Source of the DNA: Candidatus Cloacimonadaceae bacterium
Lineage (GTDB): Bacteria; Cloacimonadota; Cloacimonadia; Cloacimonadales; Cloacimonadaceae
Length of the DNA: 55,681 nucleotides
Direction of reading: 5' to 3'
Assembly (NCBI GenBank): GCA_030693415.1
Contig: JAUYAR010000037.1
Span: forward strand, 1-55,681
This document shows, one piece after another, positions 7,973 to 16,990 of the stretch (its first letter is position 1; every line of letters starts with the position of its first letter). The notes below the pieces were generated by a model. The model was not told the DNA's origin, did no database searches, and worked only from the letters and a program-made list of their open reading frames with translations. The position numbers were made by a program, and so were the translations under genes.

Positions 7973-9108
7973 ACTTGTCTCCGTTTGGCACTGATATTCA
8001 GGATCACGCCCACCGAGGCGGAATCAATGATCAAAGCGGTGCCTCCGTAGCTGATGAAAGGAAGCGTATTCCCGGTGGCCGGCAGGATGGACATCGCCAC
8101 TCCAGTATTGACCAAAGCGTTGTAAAATATATTCATTGCCAACCCGGCACAGAGAAATTTCAGATATCGGCTCTCTTGGGTATTCGCGATACGGAACGCC
8201 CTGAAAAACAGCAGGCAATGCAAACCAAAGACGATCATCGCTCCGATGAAACCAAATTCTTCTCCGATAATGGTATAGACATAGTCCGTGCGCGCTTCGG
8301 GGAGATAATAGTGCTTGGCGCGTCCGCGTCCAATTCCGGTGCCGAAAATGCCTCCGCTGGTAAGCGCGGTGAGGCTTTCCTTCACCTGATATTCCTCGGC
8401 AGCGTTGGTGGGTTCGGGGCGGTTTCTCAAAAACTGGGTATAGATCATGTAGGTGCGGATGCGGTTTCCGCGATATTCTGCACCCATAGTGATGACCACG
8501 ACACCCAGCAGCATTGCCGCTAAAACAAGAATTCCGACGATGCGTTTTTTTGCTCCTGCATAGGTGAGCAACGTGAGCAACGTCAAGCCTCCGATCACGA
8601 GAGTACTGAGGTGGCGTTCCAGGATGATGAGGGTGAAAGTGGCAACAGCGACGGTAAGCATCGGATAGAAGTGTTTCAAAAAGTCAAGCGGATTGGATTC
8701 AAGGAGTTGATTATGTTTTTTATCCAGATATCCGGCAAAGAAAAAGACCAAAGCCATTCTGGCAATAAAGCTCGGCTGCAAACCGATGAACCCGAGATCA
8801 AGCTGCCGTGTGGCGCCCTTAACGGTATTTCCCTGGATCAGCACGATCACCAAGAGTAGAATGGCGAAACCGACAAATGGATAGTTCAGAACCCTAAGCT
8901 TCTCAATATTGAGGTAATGCAAAACCAGGATCGCGGTCAGGACTCCGAGGGCTACGAATACAACGTGGCGGTAGAAAAAGTTCATGGAGCTCTGCATGGA
9001 AGTGATATCCAGCATCACCAAAATGCCGATCAGGCACAGCGTCAGATAGGTGAAAAAAATCACCTTATCATAACTGATGATATAGTTTTGAGCTTTATTT
9101 CTTTTCAT
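7969..9108 (-). CDS. ftsW: SEDS peptidoglycan glycosyltransferase FtsW
   Basis: Polytopic membrane glycosyltransferase that polymerises lipid II at the septum with its partner FtsI. 379 residues, about ten hydrophobic segments. The SEDS signatures are seen in the segments with TDYVYTIIGEEFGFIGA and NTGVAMSILPATGNTLPFIS near the C-terminus. It starts 14 bases inside the end of murD. FtsW rather than RodA is chosen from its position in the dcw operon. Confidence 0.95.
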   Translation of the reverse strand: MKRNKAQNYIISYDKVIFFTYLTLCLIGILVMLDITSMQSSMNFFYRHVVFVALGVLTAILVLHYLNIEKLRVLNYPFVGFAILLLVIVLIQGNTVKGATRQLDLGFIGLQPSFIARMALVFFFAGYLDKKHNQLLESNPLDFLKHFYPMLTVAVATFTLIILERHLSTLVIGGLTLLTLLTYAGAKKRIVGILVLAAMLLGVVVITMGAEYRGNRIRTYMIYTQFLRNRPEPTNAAEEYQVKESLTALTSGGIFGTGIGRGRAKHYYLPEARTDYVYTIIGEEFGFIGAMIVFGLHCLLFFRAFRIANTQESRYLKFLCAGLAMNIFYNALVNTGVAMSILPATGNTLPFISYGGTALIIDSASVGVILNISAKRRQV

Positions 9109-10450
9109 TTTCCATGGCTATTTTGTGCACTATATCCGTGAATGTCTCGCCGCGATGCTCGAAATTGCGGAATTTGTCGAAGCTGGCGCAGGCAGGTGAC
9201 AAAACGATGATATCTCCGGCGAGGGATTCCTCAAAAGCCGTCTTGATGCACTTTTCAAAATCGTTGATGCAGACCAGCGGAATCTTGCCCAACCAAGCCT
9301 GACGCATCTTTGCCTCCGTCTCACCGGTGATATAGACTTTCAGTGCCCAGGTTTTGAGCATCTCCGTGAGCACGCTGAAATCCTCGCCTTTGTCGCTGCC
9401 GCCCATCACCACACGGATGGGACGTCCGAAAGACATCAGCGCGGATTTGACCGAATCCGAATTGGTGGCTTTGGAATCGTTGTAAAAGCTTACCCCTGCG
9501 ATGGTAGCCACATATTCCAGGCGATGCGTGAGCGGTGCGAATCCCACAACGCTGTCCAGGACAAGAGGAACGTTGTCGGTCAGCGCAGTCACACTCAAAA
9601 GCGATGCCATTGTATTGGCATGATTGTGGGGACCCTTGATGCTCAGATCATGGATGGAAAGACGCTGTTTTTTATTTAAATAGATAAAGACGCCGTCGAT
9701 CCAAGCATCGGTATCCGGGGCTTTCTTGTCCATTGAGAAACGGAGAATTTGGGAATTGATCGCATGGATATTGTTCATGATCGGCGGAGAATCGATGTTG
9801 ATCACCGCAAAATCGTCCTCAGTCTGGTTTTCGAAAATGCGGAATTTGGATTTACGATAGTGTTCAAAAGTCTCATATCGGTTCATGTGGTCTGGCGTAA
9901 TATTCAGCAGCACAGCCACATCCGGCTTGAAAGTATCGATCAGGTCAAGCTGGAAACTGCTCACTTCGAGGACGATGAAATCATAGCCGGGTTGGTGGAT
10001 GGGGAATCCGCAAAAGGCGTCTCCGATATTGCCGGCAAGTAGCGTTTTGTATCCCATGCCCTTCAGAATATGGTAGATAAGCGAAGCGGTGGTGCTTTTT
10101 CCATTGGAGCCGGTGACCGCGATGATCTTGCTACCCGGATCTTTGATCTGATAGCCGAATTCGAGCTCGCTGATCATGTGTATTCCGCGTTCGCAGCCTT
10201 GTTTGATGATCGGTATATTCAGCGGGATTCCAGGGCTCACGATCCATTCGTCGCATTCAAAGAGGCGTTCGCTATGACCACCGAATTCACATTCGAAATC
10301 TCCGCACAGTTCTTCCGTTCCCTCGATCTTATCCCTTGGATGCAACTCGCTGAGAAAAGCGTGTCCGCCAAACTCCTTGATCTTATAGGCAGCTGCGATC
10401 CCGCTGCGAGCCAAGCCCAAAATACCATAGCGTCGGTTTACGTCAAACAT
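9095..10450 (-). CDS. murD: UDP-N-acetylmuramoyl-L-alanine--D-glutamate ligase MurD
   Basis: Cytoplasmic Mur ligase that adds D-glutamate. 451 residues, a normal length. It has the N-terminal substrate domain (YGILGLARSGIAAAYK), the P-loop (VTGSNGKSTTASLIYH, about residue 115), a central motif (LNITPDHMNRYETFEHY) and the C-terminal segment with NDSKATNSDSV and LSPACASFDKF that is typical of MurD. 12 bases separate it from mraY upstream. Confidence 0.97.
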   Translation of the reverse strand: MFDVNRRYGILGLARSGIAAAYKIKEFGGHAFLSELHPRDKIEGTEELCGDFECEFGGHSERLFECDEWIVSPGIPLNIPIIKQGCERGIHMISELEFGYQIKDPGSKIIAVTGSNGKSTTASLIYHILKGMGYKTLLAGNIGDAFCGFPIHQPGYDFIVLEVSSFQLDLIDTFKPDVAVLLNITPDHMNRYETFEHYRKSKFRIFENQTEDDFAVINIDSPPIMNNIHAINSQILRFSMDKKAPDTDAWIDGVFIYLNKKQRLSIHDLSIKGPHNHANTMASLLSVTALTDNVPLVLDSVVGFAPLTHRLEYVATIAGVSFYNDSKATNSDSVKSALMSFGRPIRVVMGGSDKGEDFSVLTEMLKTWALKVYITGETEAKMRQAWLGKIPLVCINDFEKCIKTAFEESLAGDIIVLSPACASFDKFRNFEHRGETFTDIVHKIAMENEKK

Positions 10451-10462
10451 AATGTATCCTTG

Positions 10463-11566
10463 TCATCTTAATTTTATCGTGCTTAAGCCGAACGCCACCA
10501 AAAGGATCGCGATGATCCAAAAGCGGATGACGATCTTGGTTTCGTGCAGACCCTTGAGCTCAAAGTGGTGATGGATCGGTGCGCAGAGAAAGACCCTTCT
10601 GCCCGTGCCATATTTCTTTTTTGTGTATTTGAACCAACTGCGTTGCGTGATCACGGAAAGGGTTTCGATCACAAAGATCATGCCGATGATCATGAAAAAT
10701 ATCTGTTCCTGCAAGAGAACGGATATTACCGCCAGGATGCCTCCCAGCGTGAGCGAACCCGTATCTCCCATAAAGACTTGCGCAGGATAGGAATTGAACC
10801 ACAGGAAACCGATCAAAGTGCCCACCAGAGCGGAGATAAAAACCGTCAACTCGCCGGCGCTGGGCAAAAACTCCAGATTGAGATACCCCGCGGCGATGAA
10901 GTTTCCCTTCAGATAAGACATCACGCCCAAACCGACTGCGGAAAAAACCAGAGTGCCGGCTGCCAGACCGTCCAGCCCGTCGGTAAGATTTACTGCATTG
11001 GAAGTGCCGACGATCAAAAACACGACGAAGGGGATAAACATCATCCCCAGTTCGATATAGGTGTTTTTGAGAAATGGAATCTGCAGGGCAGAAACGCTAT
11101 CCGAATTGCCGCTGCCGTAATAGATCGCCAGCGTGAGCAATAACGCCACACTGATCTGTCCCCATAACTTGTATTTGGGCACCAAGCCCTTTTTGGATTT
11201 GACGAAATTCTTCAGATAATCGTCCAAAAATCCGAATACCCCCAGCCACACCGTGGTGAGATACATCAACAGGATGGAGCTGTTGCTGAGGTTGTTCCAT
11301 AAGAGCGAGGACACCATCAAGCTCGTCAGAATGATCAGACCTCCCATCGTCGGAGTGCCGGCTTTGACGAAGTGTTTTTCCGGAACGTTATCGTCGATGA
11401 TTTCCACAGCGGCATGGCTTTTAAGCATACGGATGAACCAAGGTCCCACCAAAAGAGTAAGCACCAGCGAAGTGATAAATGCCGCGATCGAGCGGAACGT
11501 CACATAGCGGAGGACGTTAAACGCGATGCTGTATCTTGCCAGAGGGAACAACAGATGGTATAGCAT
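10463..11566 (-). CDS. mraY: Phospho-MurNAc-pentapeptide transferase MraY
   Basis: Integral membrane enzyme that makes lipid I from UDP-MurNAc-pentapeptide and undecaprenyl phosphate. 367 residues with about ten membrane segments. Conserved active-site motifs are visible: TPTMGG, FLDDYLKN with its two aspartates, NAVNLTDGLDGLA, and the C-terminal PIHHHFELKG. Its start immediately follows the stop of murEF, so the two are translated from a continuous message. Confidence 0.97.
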   Translation of the reverse strand: MLYHLLFPLARYSIAFNVLRYVTFRSIAAFITSLVLTLLVGPWFIRMLKSHAAVEIIDDNVPEKHFVKAGTPTMGGLIILTSLMVSSLLWNNLSNSSILLMYLTTVWLGVFGFLDDYLKNFVKSKKGLVPKYKLWGQISVALLLTLAIYYGSGNSDSVSALQIPFLKNTYIELGMMFIPFVVFLIVGTSNAVNLTDGLDGLAAGTLVFSAVGLGVMSYLKGNFIAAGYLNLEFLPSAGELTVFISALVGTLIGFLWFNSYPAQVFMGDTGSLTLGGILAVISVLLQEQIFFMIIGMIFVIETLSVITQRSWFKYTKKKYGTGRRVFLCAPIHHHFELKGLHETKIVIRFWIIAILLVAFGLSTIKLR

Positions 11567-14458
11567 TTAGCCCAATCCTCTCTTCAGATGGGGGAGGCAT
11601 TGCTCCAAATGGACTCCGTGCGACCCTTTGACAAGGATCACGCAGCCGGATTTGATCTCATTTATAATTTCGCTCTCGAGCATTTGGGCGACGTCCGAAA
11701 AGTGCGCACCGCCTCCCAGTTCCGCGTCAAAGTGGTAGGCACGGGATAGATTCCCGACGGTGATCAAGCGGTCAAATTTGTGCTCTGTCAGCATCGCGCC
11801 GATCATGGCATGATAGCTTTCCGAGCCGTTTCCGAGCTCAAGCATGTCCCCCAAGATAGCGAGATGCGGTTTTTCCGGATGCAGAAAGCGCCAAAACTCG
11901 ATTGCTTTTTGCATGGAAAGCGGATTGGCATTATAGCAATCTGCGATCAGAATGCTCTCCCCGATGTGCTCCACTGCCATGCGTAATCCGAGATTCAGAG
12001 GTTGCCCAAGCGCTTTCCTCATCTTCTCTACCGGGATGTGGTGGTGCATGCCCAGAGCGATTGCATAGGCTGCATTTCCGATGAAATGAGGGAAGGGATA
12101 GGAAAGGGAAAAATCGCTTCCGTTCAGTTTGAAAGAGATCGATTCCTCAGCGCGCTCGATATCGGTGATCCGAAAATCCGCGTCTTCACAGTATCCAACC
12201 CCCTTGCCCTTTGCCTTGTATTCCGCGAATCTGGGATCGTCGGCGTCAAAAAGCCGCAGATCGAGTGGACGCTCAAAGAGAGCGGTTTTTTCACGATAGA
12301 CCCCGTCTTCATCGATCAAAGTTTCCAGGTGCGAGGGACCGATATTGACGATGATTCCGCAATCAGGCAATATGATGTCTGCCATGACTTTGATTTCGCC
12401 GAAGTGATTGGTGCCAATCTCAAATACTGCATAGTTATGCTCGGGTTTGATCCTCCTGATGGTGTTGCAGAGCCCCATCAGGTTGTTTTCGTTTGCCAGA
12501 TTTTTCAAAGTGGGCTTGTGGCTGCCAAGTATCTGCCCGACAAATTCTTTGCAGCTCGTCTTGCCGGTGCTGCCGGTGATGGCGATCTTGTAGGGATCGA
12601 ACATCAACAGGTATTTCTGGCAGAGGGCGGCAAGGCAATTCATCGTAGAGTCTGTCCATTTAATTGAGAATTGAGAATCGAGAATTGAGGATTGAGAATT
12701 GAGCATTGAGAATTGATGATTCTCCATTCTTTGTTCTCGCACCACGAGGTTTGCCGGGTCTTTGAGCACATTGCCGATATAGTGATGTCCGTCAAAGCGT
12801 TCGCCCTTGACAGCGAAGAATACGGATCCGGATCTGATTGTGCGGCTGTCTGTGGATAGATAATGATATAGTTTCGGCTCTTTGTAGCCGCGTGGGTTTT
12901 CGATTGACATATTGCCGCATAGGATATCGAGCATCAGTCCGTCGATGGGGATCACGAGCTTGTCGTCATCTTCCATCAGAGTTTCATCGCTTTGAGAAAG
13001 GATCGCTCTCACTACCTCGTGGTCATCAAACACTTGCTTGACGCCCTCGATCTCCTGATAGGTCTCGTGTCCTTTTCCGCAGATTAGAACTATGTCCCCC
13101 GGTTTTGATAGCCGCAAGATGCTCCTGATCGCTTCCCGCCGGTCTCTCACGATCCACCAGGGCAGGCAGGCATGGGCTCCGCTGGTGATGTCCAGGATAA
13201 TGGCATCCGGGTTTTCGCCTCTGGGGTTATCGTCACTGATGATCACGGCATCGCTGTTTTTGAGAGCCGTTTGAAGCATCAGCGGGCGTTTGCCTTTGTC
13301 TCGATCTCCGCCTGCGCCGATCAAAGTGAGGATTCTACGGTTAGCAAGGTCCCTGCAGGTTTTGAGCACGTTTTCGATCGCGTCCGGAGTGTGGGCATAA
13401 TCTATGAAGATGCCGATGCCGCGGTCATTTGGTATAAGCTCAAATCTGCCGCGCACGGGCTCGATATCTTTGATGCTTGCGGAAATCTGCTTTGTTTCAA
13501 ATCCCATGAGACTCAAGGTCGCAGCCGCCAATGCGAGGTTGTTTACATTGAAGTTTCCCAGCAAGCGGGATTCGATATTGATCTCGCCTTCTCGGGTTTG
13601 CAGGCTGAAACTACTGCGCTCGAAGCCGGTTTCCACATCCTTTACCACGAAATTGGCGTCGGCATGACCCAGCGAGAACGAATAAGCGCCCGCTTGGATG
13701 AGCCGAGTGTGGATGGTTTTACCAAAGGGATCGTCGATATTGATGAGCGAAACAGCTTGTTTCCGCTTCGAAGTATCGAAGAGCTTGAACTTCGCCGCGC
13801 CATATTCTTCCATGTTGGCATGAAAATCCAGATGGTCACGGCTAAGATTGCTAAACAAGCAATAATCAAATTCCACGCCGTAAACGCGATCCAGCGCCAG
13901 GGCGTGTGAGGAAACCTCCATAATCACATAACTGAGCTCGGCTTTTGCCATGCGGGCAAAAATTGAATTCAACTCGATGCTGTCGGGAGTGGTGTGATCG
14001 GTTTTATATATTTCGTCGTTGATCTGATAACCGAGGGTGCCGATCAGTCCGGCTTTAATCCCCATGCTTCTGAGGGCTTTGAAAAGGATGATCGAAGTCG
14101 TCGTCTTACCGTTGGTTCCGGTGATTCCCACGAGGCGGAAATTGCTTACCGGATTTCTGTAATATAGCTTTGCGGCAAGCGCGGCGGCTTTGCGGGAGTC
14201 ACTCACTCGGATGGATGGAAGCTCGTCGTTGGATTCGGTTTCGCGGATGATCAGAGACGCGCCTTTGGCACTGGCGGCTTCGATAAAGTCATGCCCGTCA
14301 TGGCTGAAACCCTTGATGCAGATAAAGATATCACCCTTTGATAACAGACGGTTGTCCGTAATCGGAGCGCCTTCGATCCGGGTGAGGTCATCAATGCCCT
14401 TGCTTTCTATAAAAAGCCCATGTTCTTGCAGGATCTTGATCAAATCCCCGATCTTCAT
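11567..14458 (-). CDS. murEF: MurE-MurF fusion (UDP-MurNAc-tripeptide synthetase / tripeptide D-Ala-D-Ala ligase)
   Basis: A 963-residue two-enzyme fusion replacing separate murE and murF genes. MurE half (1 to about 490): P-loop GTNGKTTT (114-121), DNPR at about 410-413, the mark of meso-diaminopimelate-specific enzymes, and GKGHE near 461. MurF half (about 500 to 963): N-terminal STDSRTIRSGSVFFAVKGERFDG and P-loop GSTGKTS (629-635). Between the MurF substrate domain and its P-loop, residues about 578-600 are encoded by a tandem heptamer array. MurE-MurF fusions are known in a few bacteria. The start overlaps the ftsI stop by 4 bases. Confidence 0.96.
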   Translation of the reverse strand: MKIGDLIKILQEHGLFIESKGIDDLTRIEGAPITDNRLLSKGDIFICIKGFSHDGHDFIEAASAKGASLIIRETESNDELPSIRVSDSRKAAALAAKLYYRNPVSNFRLVGITGTNGKTTTSIILFKALRSMGIKAGLIGTLGYQINDEIYKTDHTTPDSIELNSIFARMAKAELSYVIMEVSSHALALDRVYGVEFDYCLFSNLSRDHLDFHANMEEYGAAKFKLFDTSKRKQAVSLINIDDPFGKTIHTRLIQAGAYSFSLGHADANFVVKDVETGFERSSFSLQTREGEINIESRLLGNFNVNNLALAAATLSLMGFETKQISASIKDIEPVRGRFELIPNDRGIGIFIDYAHTPDAIENVLKTCRDLANRRILTLIGAGGDRDKGKRPLMLQTALKNSDAVIISDDNPRGENPDAIILDITSGAHACLPWWIVRDRREAIRSILRLSKPGDIVLICGKGHETYQEIEGVKQVFDDHEVVRAILSQSDETLMEDDDKLVIPIDGLMLDILCGNMSIENPRGYKEPKLYHYLSTDSRTIRSGSVFFAVKGERFDGHHYIGNVLKDPANLVVREQRMENHQFSMLNSQSSILDSQFSIKWTDSTMNCLAALCQKYLLMFDPYKIAITGSTGKTSCKEFVGQILGSHKPTLKNLANENNLMGLCNTIRRIKPEHNYAVFEIGTNHFGEIKVMADIILPDCGIIVNIGPSHLETLIDEDGVYREKTALFERPLDLRLFDADDPRFAEYKAKGKGVGYCEDADFRITDIERAEESISFKLNGSDFSLSYPFPHFIGNAAYAIALGMHHHIPVEKMRKALGQPLNLGLRMAVEHIGESILIADCYNANPLSMQKAIEFWRFLHPEKPHLAILGDMLELGNGSESYHAMIGAMLTEHKFDRLITVGNLSRAYHFDAELGGGAHFSDVAQMLESEIINEIKSGCVILVKGSHGVHLEQCLPHLKRGLG
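12663..12718. repeat. Eight tandem ATTGAGA heptamers inside the murF half of murEF
   Basis: Eight consecutive 7-base units, consensus ATTGAGA: units 1, 2, 5 and 7 are perfect; units 3, 4, 6 and 8 differ by one or two bases. They are read on the minus strand as serine/asparagine/glutamine-rich residues (about 582-600 of MurEF). Seven is not a multiple of three, so only changes of three units keep the reading frame. Confidence 0.95.
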
Positions 14459-16629
14459 AACGTTGCCTCTACTAAGCAGGTGGCGCGGGGAAGTATTCTT
14501 GATCCCGGTTGGATGGATTGTCTGCGCACGATCCCACTGCCTTGGATACTAAGCGCAACATTTTGGCTGCTTGCAAGCTGCAGCGCTTTTCGGAGAGTGA
14601 GTCCGCTCAGATCCGGCATGATGTCTTTGTCGATTACCGGATGGGATTTGTTTGCGCTTTTTCCGATCCGGATGGTGATTGGGTGGTTGCGATCGACCGA
14701 GACGTTTGCCTTGGGAAATTGATCGACCACGATGGATGAGGAATCCGCTCCCTCGATTTTGTATAGAAATCCATAGCGGTTCAATATCGCCTCTGCCTGG
14801 ATGAGCGGCTTGCCCTTCAGATCCGGCATTTTAAGGGTCGATTGCATCAATCTTTCATTGAAGGCGAGGATCTTGCAATTTGGCATAAAGAGGATATCCT
14901 CCACAATTTTCTTGAAGGTCGGTGCCGCGCTGGTGCTTCCATAGTGAAAACCGATGGCGGGTTCGTCATAGAAGACCACAATCACCATCTGTGGGTTCTC
15001 GGCGGGAAACATGCCCACCCACACTGAATTGTATTTGCCACTGGAATAGCCGCGTGTGCCTTCGACGTTTTTCTGCGCCGTGCCGGTCTTGCCGGCGAGG
15101 CTGATATAGTCCATCTTGATATGCTTGCCCGTGCCGCGGTCCACCACTGCCTGCATATAGGTCACGATCGTGTCCGCGACCGCTTTTCCGCTAATCTGGC
15201 GCAAAACAGTTGGTTCAAACTGTTCCACGACCCTGCCGTTTTCATCCAGATAGGCATCCACGATCATCGGTTTCATAAATTTACCGCCGTTGGAGACGGC
15301 GCTGAAGGCTGCTGCGTGTTGCATCGCGGTGACGGACATCCCCTGTCCAAAGCTAACCGAGTGCAAAGTGTAGGAATCCCAATTGTCCAGCTTGCTAAAC
15401 ATCCCGCTGGATTCTCCGTAGAAATTGAGCCCGCTCTTTTGGCCATAGCCCAGGGAAATAAACTTTTCATAGAGCTTGACAGATCCGACGCGTTCCGCCA
15501 ATCTCGCCACGCCCACGTTGCTGGATTTGGCGATGATGTCCATGCCGTTCAGCGGACCATAATAATGGGTGTCGCTAATGGTTCTGCGCCCCACTTGATA
15601 GGTGCCGCAGGGGATCAATTCGGTGGGAGTGATGGCTTTGTTTTCGATCACGGAGAGCATGGTCAGCGGTTTCTGCGTCGAGCCTGGTTCAAACATGAAA
15701 GATAGCGGGATGTTTGGTCTCACCCTCACCATGCCGGGATCGATTGTTCTGTCATCTGCCGCGACGCCTGCCAGAGCGAGGATTCTTCCGGTGTGAGGCT
15801 CCATCACGACTGCGCCTGCGTTTTTGGCGTTGTATTTGATAACGCCATCATACAGCGCGTTTTCCACGATCTCCTGGATGCTGGAATCGATCGTGAGGCG
15901 CACGCTGAGACCGTTCACCGGCTTTTTTTGATGCAGATTGGGGTAGGGAACTCTTTTCTGATTGGCGTCCACGACATATTCGCGCCAGCCGTATTCACCG
16001 GCAAGCATTTTGTCATAGGTTGCCTCCACACCGCAGATCCCTTTGAGTTTATAGAGGGATTTGCTCATCGTGGCGGGGTCGAATCCGTCCGATTCCGCTT
16101 TGACGGAACCGAGCAACCGAGCTGCCAAAATATCTTTGGAATAGATCCTGCGCATTGAAGAAAAGCTGTGAATCAAGCCCGGGAGTTGGCCTGTTTCGAA
16201 ACAGCGGATGATCTTTTCCAGCTCCGATTCGCGGATGCGGTTCGTGATTTGAATGGAATTGAGGCGGTTGCCCATCCTGAGGCGTTGCAATACCTCGTCT
16301 TTTCCGATCGAAGAATTACCGCCAATTGCAGCTGCGATCTTTTGAAAGCCTTCTTCGAGGGATATACTTCGCCGCCTTGCCCAAAGGTCCACTGCAGTGC
16401 GATCGATATCTATCTGATAATGGCTGATCGAACTGACCAGGAGGCTGCCGTTGGCGTCATAAACCGCTCCGCGGGTGGGGATCAGGATTTCTTTGTGCGG
16501 AGTGTAGCGGACGCGCCGGTCGCGGGATAGATTGAAGGGATCAAAGACTTGCAGGCTGAACAGATAGACCGTCCAGAGAACCGCCACTGAGGCAAACATG
16601 AAAACCAAGAATACATATCTGGATTTCAT
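14455..16629 (-). CDS. ftsI: Penicillin-binding protein FtsI/PBP2-type with two PASTA domains
   Basis: Septal D,D-transpeptidase that cross-links peptidoglycan. 724 residues: N-terminal membrane anchor (about 5-27), dimerisation domain, then the transpeptidase domain with catalytic STQK (317-320), SSN (369-371) and KTGTAQ (514-519). Two C-terminal PASTA domains follow, starting at MPDLKGKPL (about 613) and MPDLSGLTL (about 676). PASTA domains are usual in SpoVD/PBP2x-type enzymes and less usual in diderm FtsI. It lies 4 bases after ftsL and overlaps murEF by 4 bases. Confidence 0.95.
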   Translation of the reverse strand: MKSRYVFLVFMFASVAVLWTVYLFSLQVFDPFNLSRDRRVRYTPHKEILIPTRGAVYDANGSLLVSSISHYQIDIDRTAVDLWARRRSISLEEGFQKIAAAIGGNSSIGKDEVLQRLRMGNRLNSIQITNRIRESELEKIIRCFETGQLPGLIHSFSSMRRIYSKDILAARLLGSVKAESDGFDPATMSKSLYKLKGICGVEATYDKMLAGEYGWREYVVDANQKRVPYPNLHQKKPVNGLSVRLTIDSSIQEIVENALYDGVIKYNAKNAGAVVMEPHTGRILALAGVAADDRTIDPGMVRVRPNIPLSFMFEPGSTQKPLTMLSVIENKAITPTELIPCGTYQVGRRTISDTHYYGPLNGMDIIAKSSNVGVARLAERVGSVKLYEKFISLGYGQKSGLNFYGESSGMFSKLDNWDSYTLHSVSFGQGMSVTAMQHAAAFSAVSNGGKFMKPMIVDAYLDENGRVVEQFEPTVLRQISGKAVADTIVTYMQAVVDRGTGKHIKMDYISLAGKTGTAQKNVEGTRGYSSGKYNSVWVGMFPAENPQMVIVVFYDEPAIGFHYGSTSAAPTFKKIVEDILFMPNCKILAFNERLMQSTLKMPDLKGKPLIQAEAILNRYGFLYKIEGADSSSIVVDQFPKANVSVDRNHPITIRIGKSANKSHPVIDKDIMPDLSGLTLRKALQLASSQNVALSIQGSGIVRRQSIQPGSRILPRATCLVEATL

Positions 16630-16633
16630 CTTG

Positions 16634-16990
16634 TCAGTCCAATATCACTTGCACTTCTTTGGCGATCGCTTTGGAAGCGATCAGATCGACGATGCAATAG
16701 TTTCCTACTTCCTGTTGAGCGCCGGGTTCGTGGATATAGATGATTTTTCCCTGTTGCTGCCGGGGCACGAAATTGCCTAACTCGATACGGACGAGGCTGG
16801 CGATGTGCTTGCCGCTGCGCAGATCATCATGTTCGACCCACATTTCCGTGTTGATGTTTTTTTCCGCGGCTTGTGTTTTTTCCAGAGTGGAAAGCAGGCG
16901 GGTATAGCCTAATACTTTGTTCGCGTTCCAGAAATTGAAAAACACGGCAAATACCAAAACAATAATCAGGATGATCGATCTTCCTCTCAT
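16634..16990 (-). CDS. ftsL: FtsL-like small division protein
   Basis: 118 residues from ATG 16990, which overlaps the rsmH stop as ATGA. The open frame continues upstream within rsmH, but those residues lack membrane protein character. The protein has a short basic N-terminus (MRGRS), one membrane segment (SIILIIVLVFAVFFNFW) and a periplasmic helical stretch, then an unusual C-terminal tail that ends IASKAIAKEVQVILD. FtsL proteins are identified largely by topology and position between rsmH and ftsI, as here. It would form a complex with FtsQ and a FtsB-like partner. Confidence 0.75.
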   Translation of the reverse strand: MRGRSIILIIVLVFAVFFNFWNANKVLGYTRLLSTLEKTQAAEKNINTEMWVEHDDLRSGKHIASLVRIELGNFVPRQQQGKIIYIHEPGAQQEVGNYCIVDLIASKAIAKEVQVILD

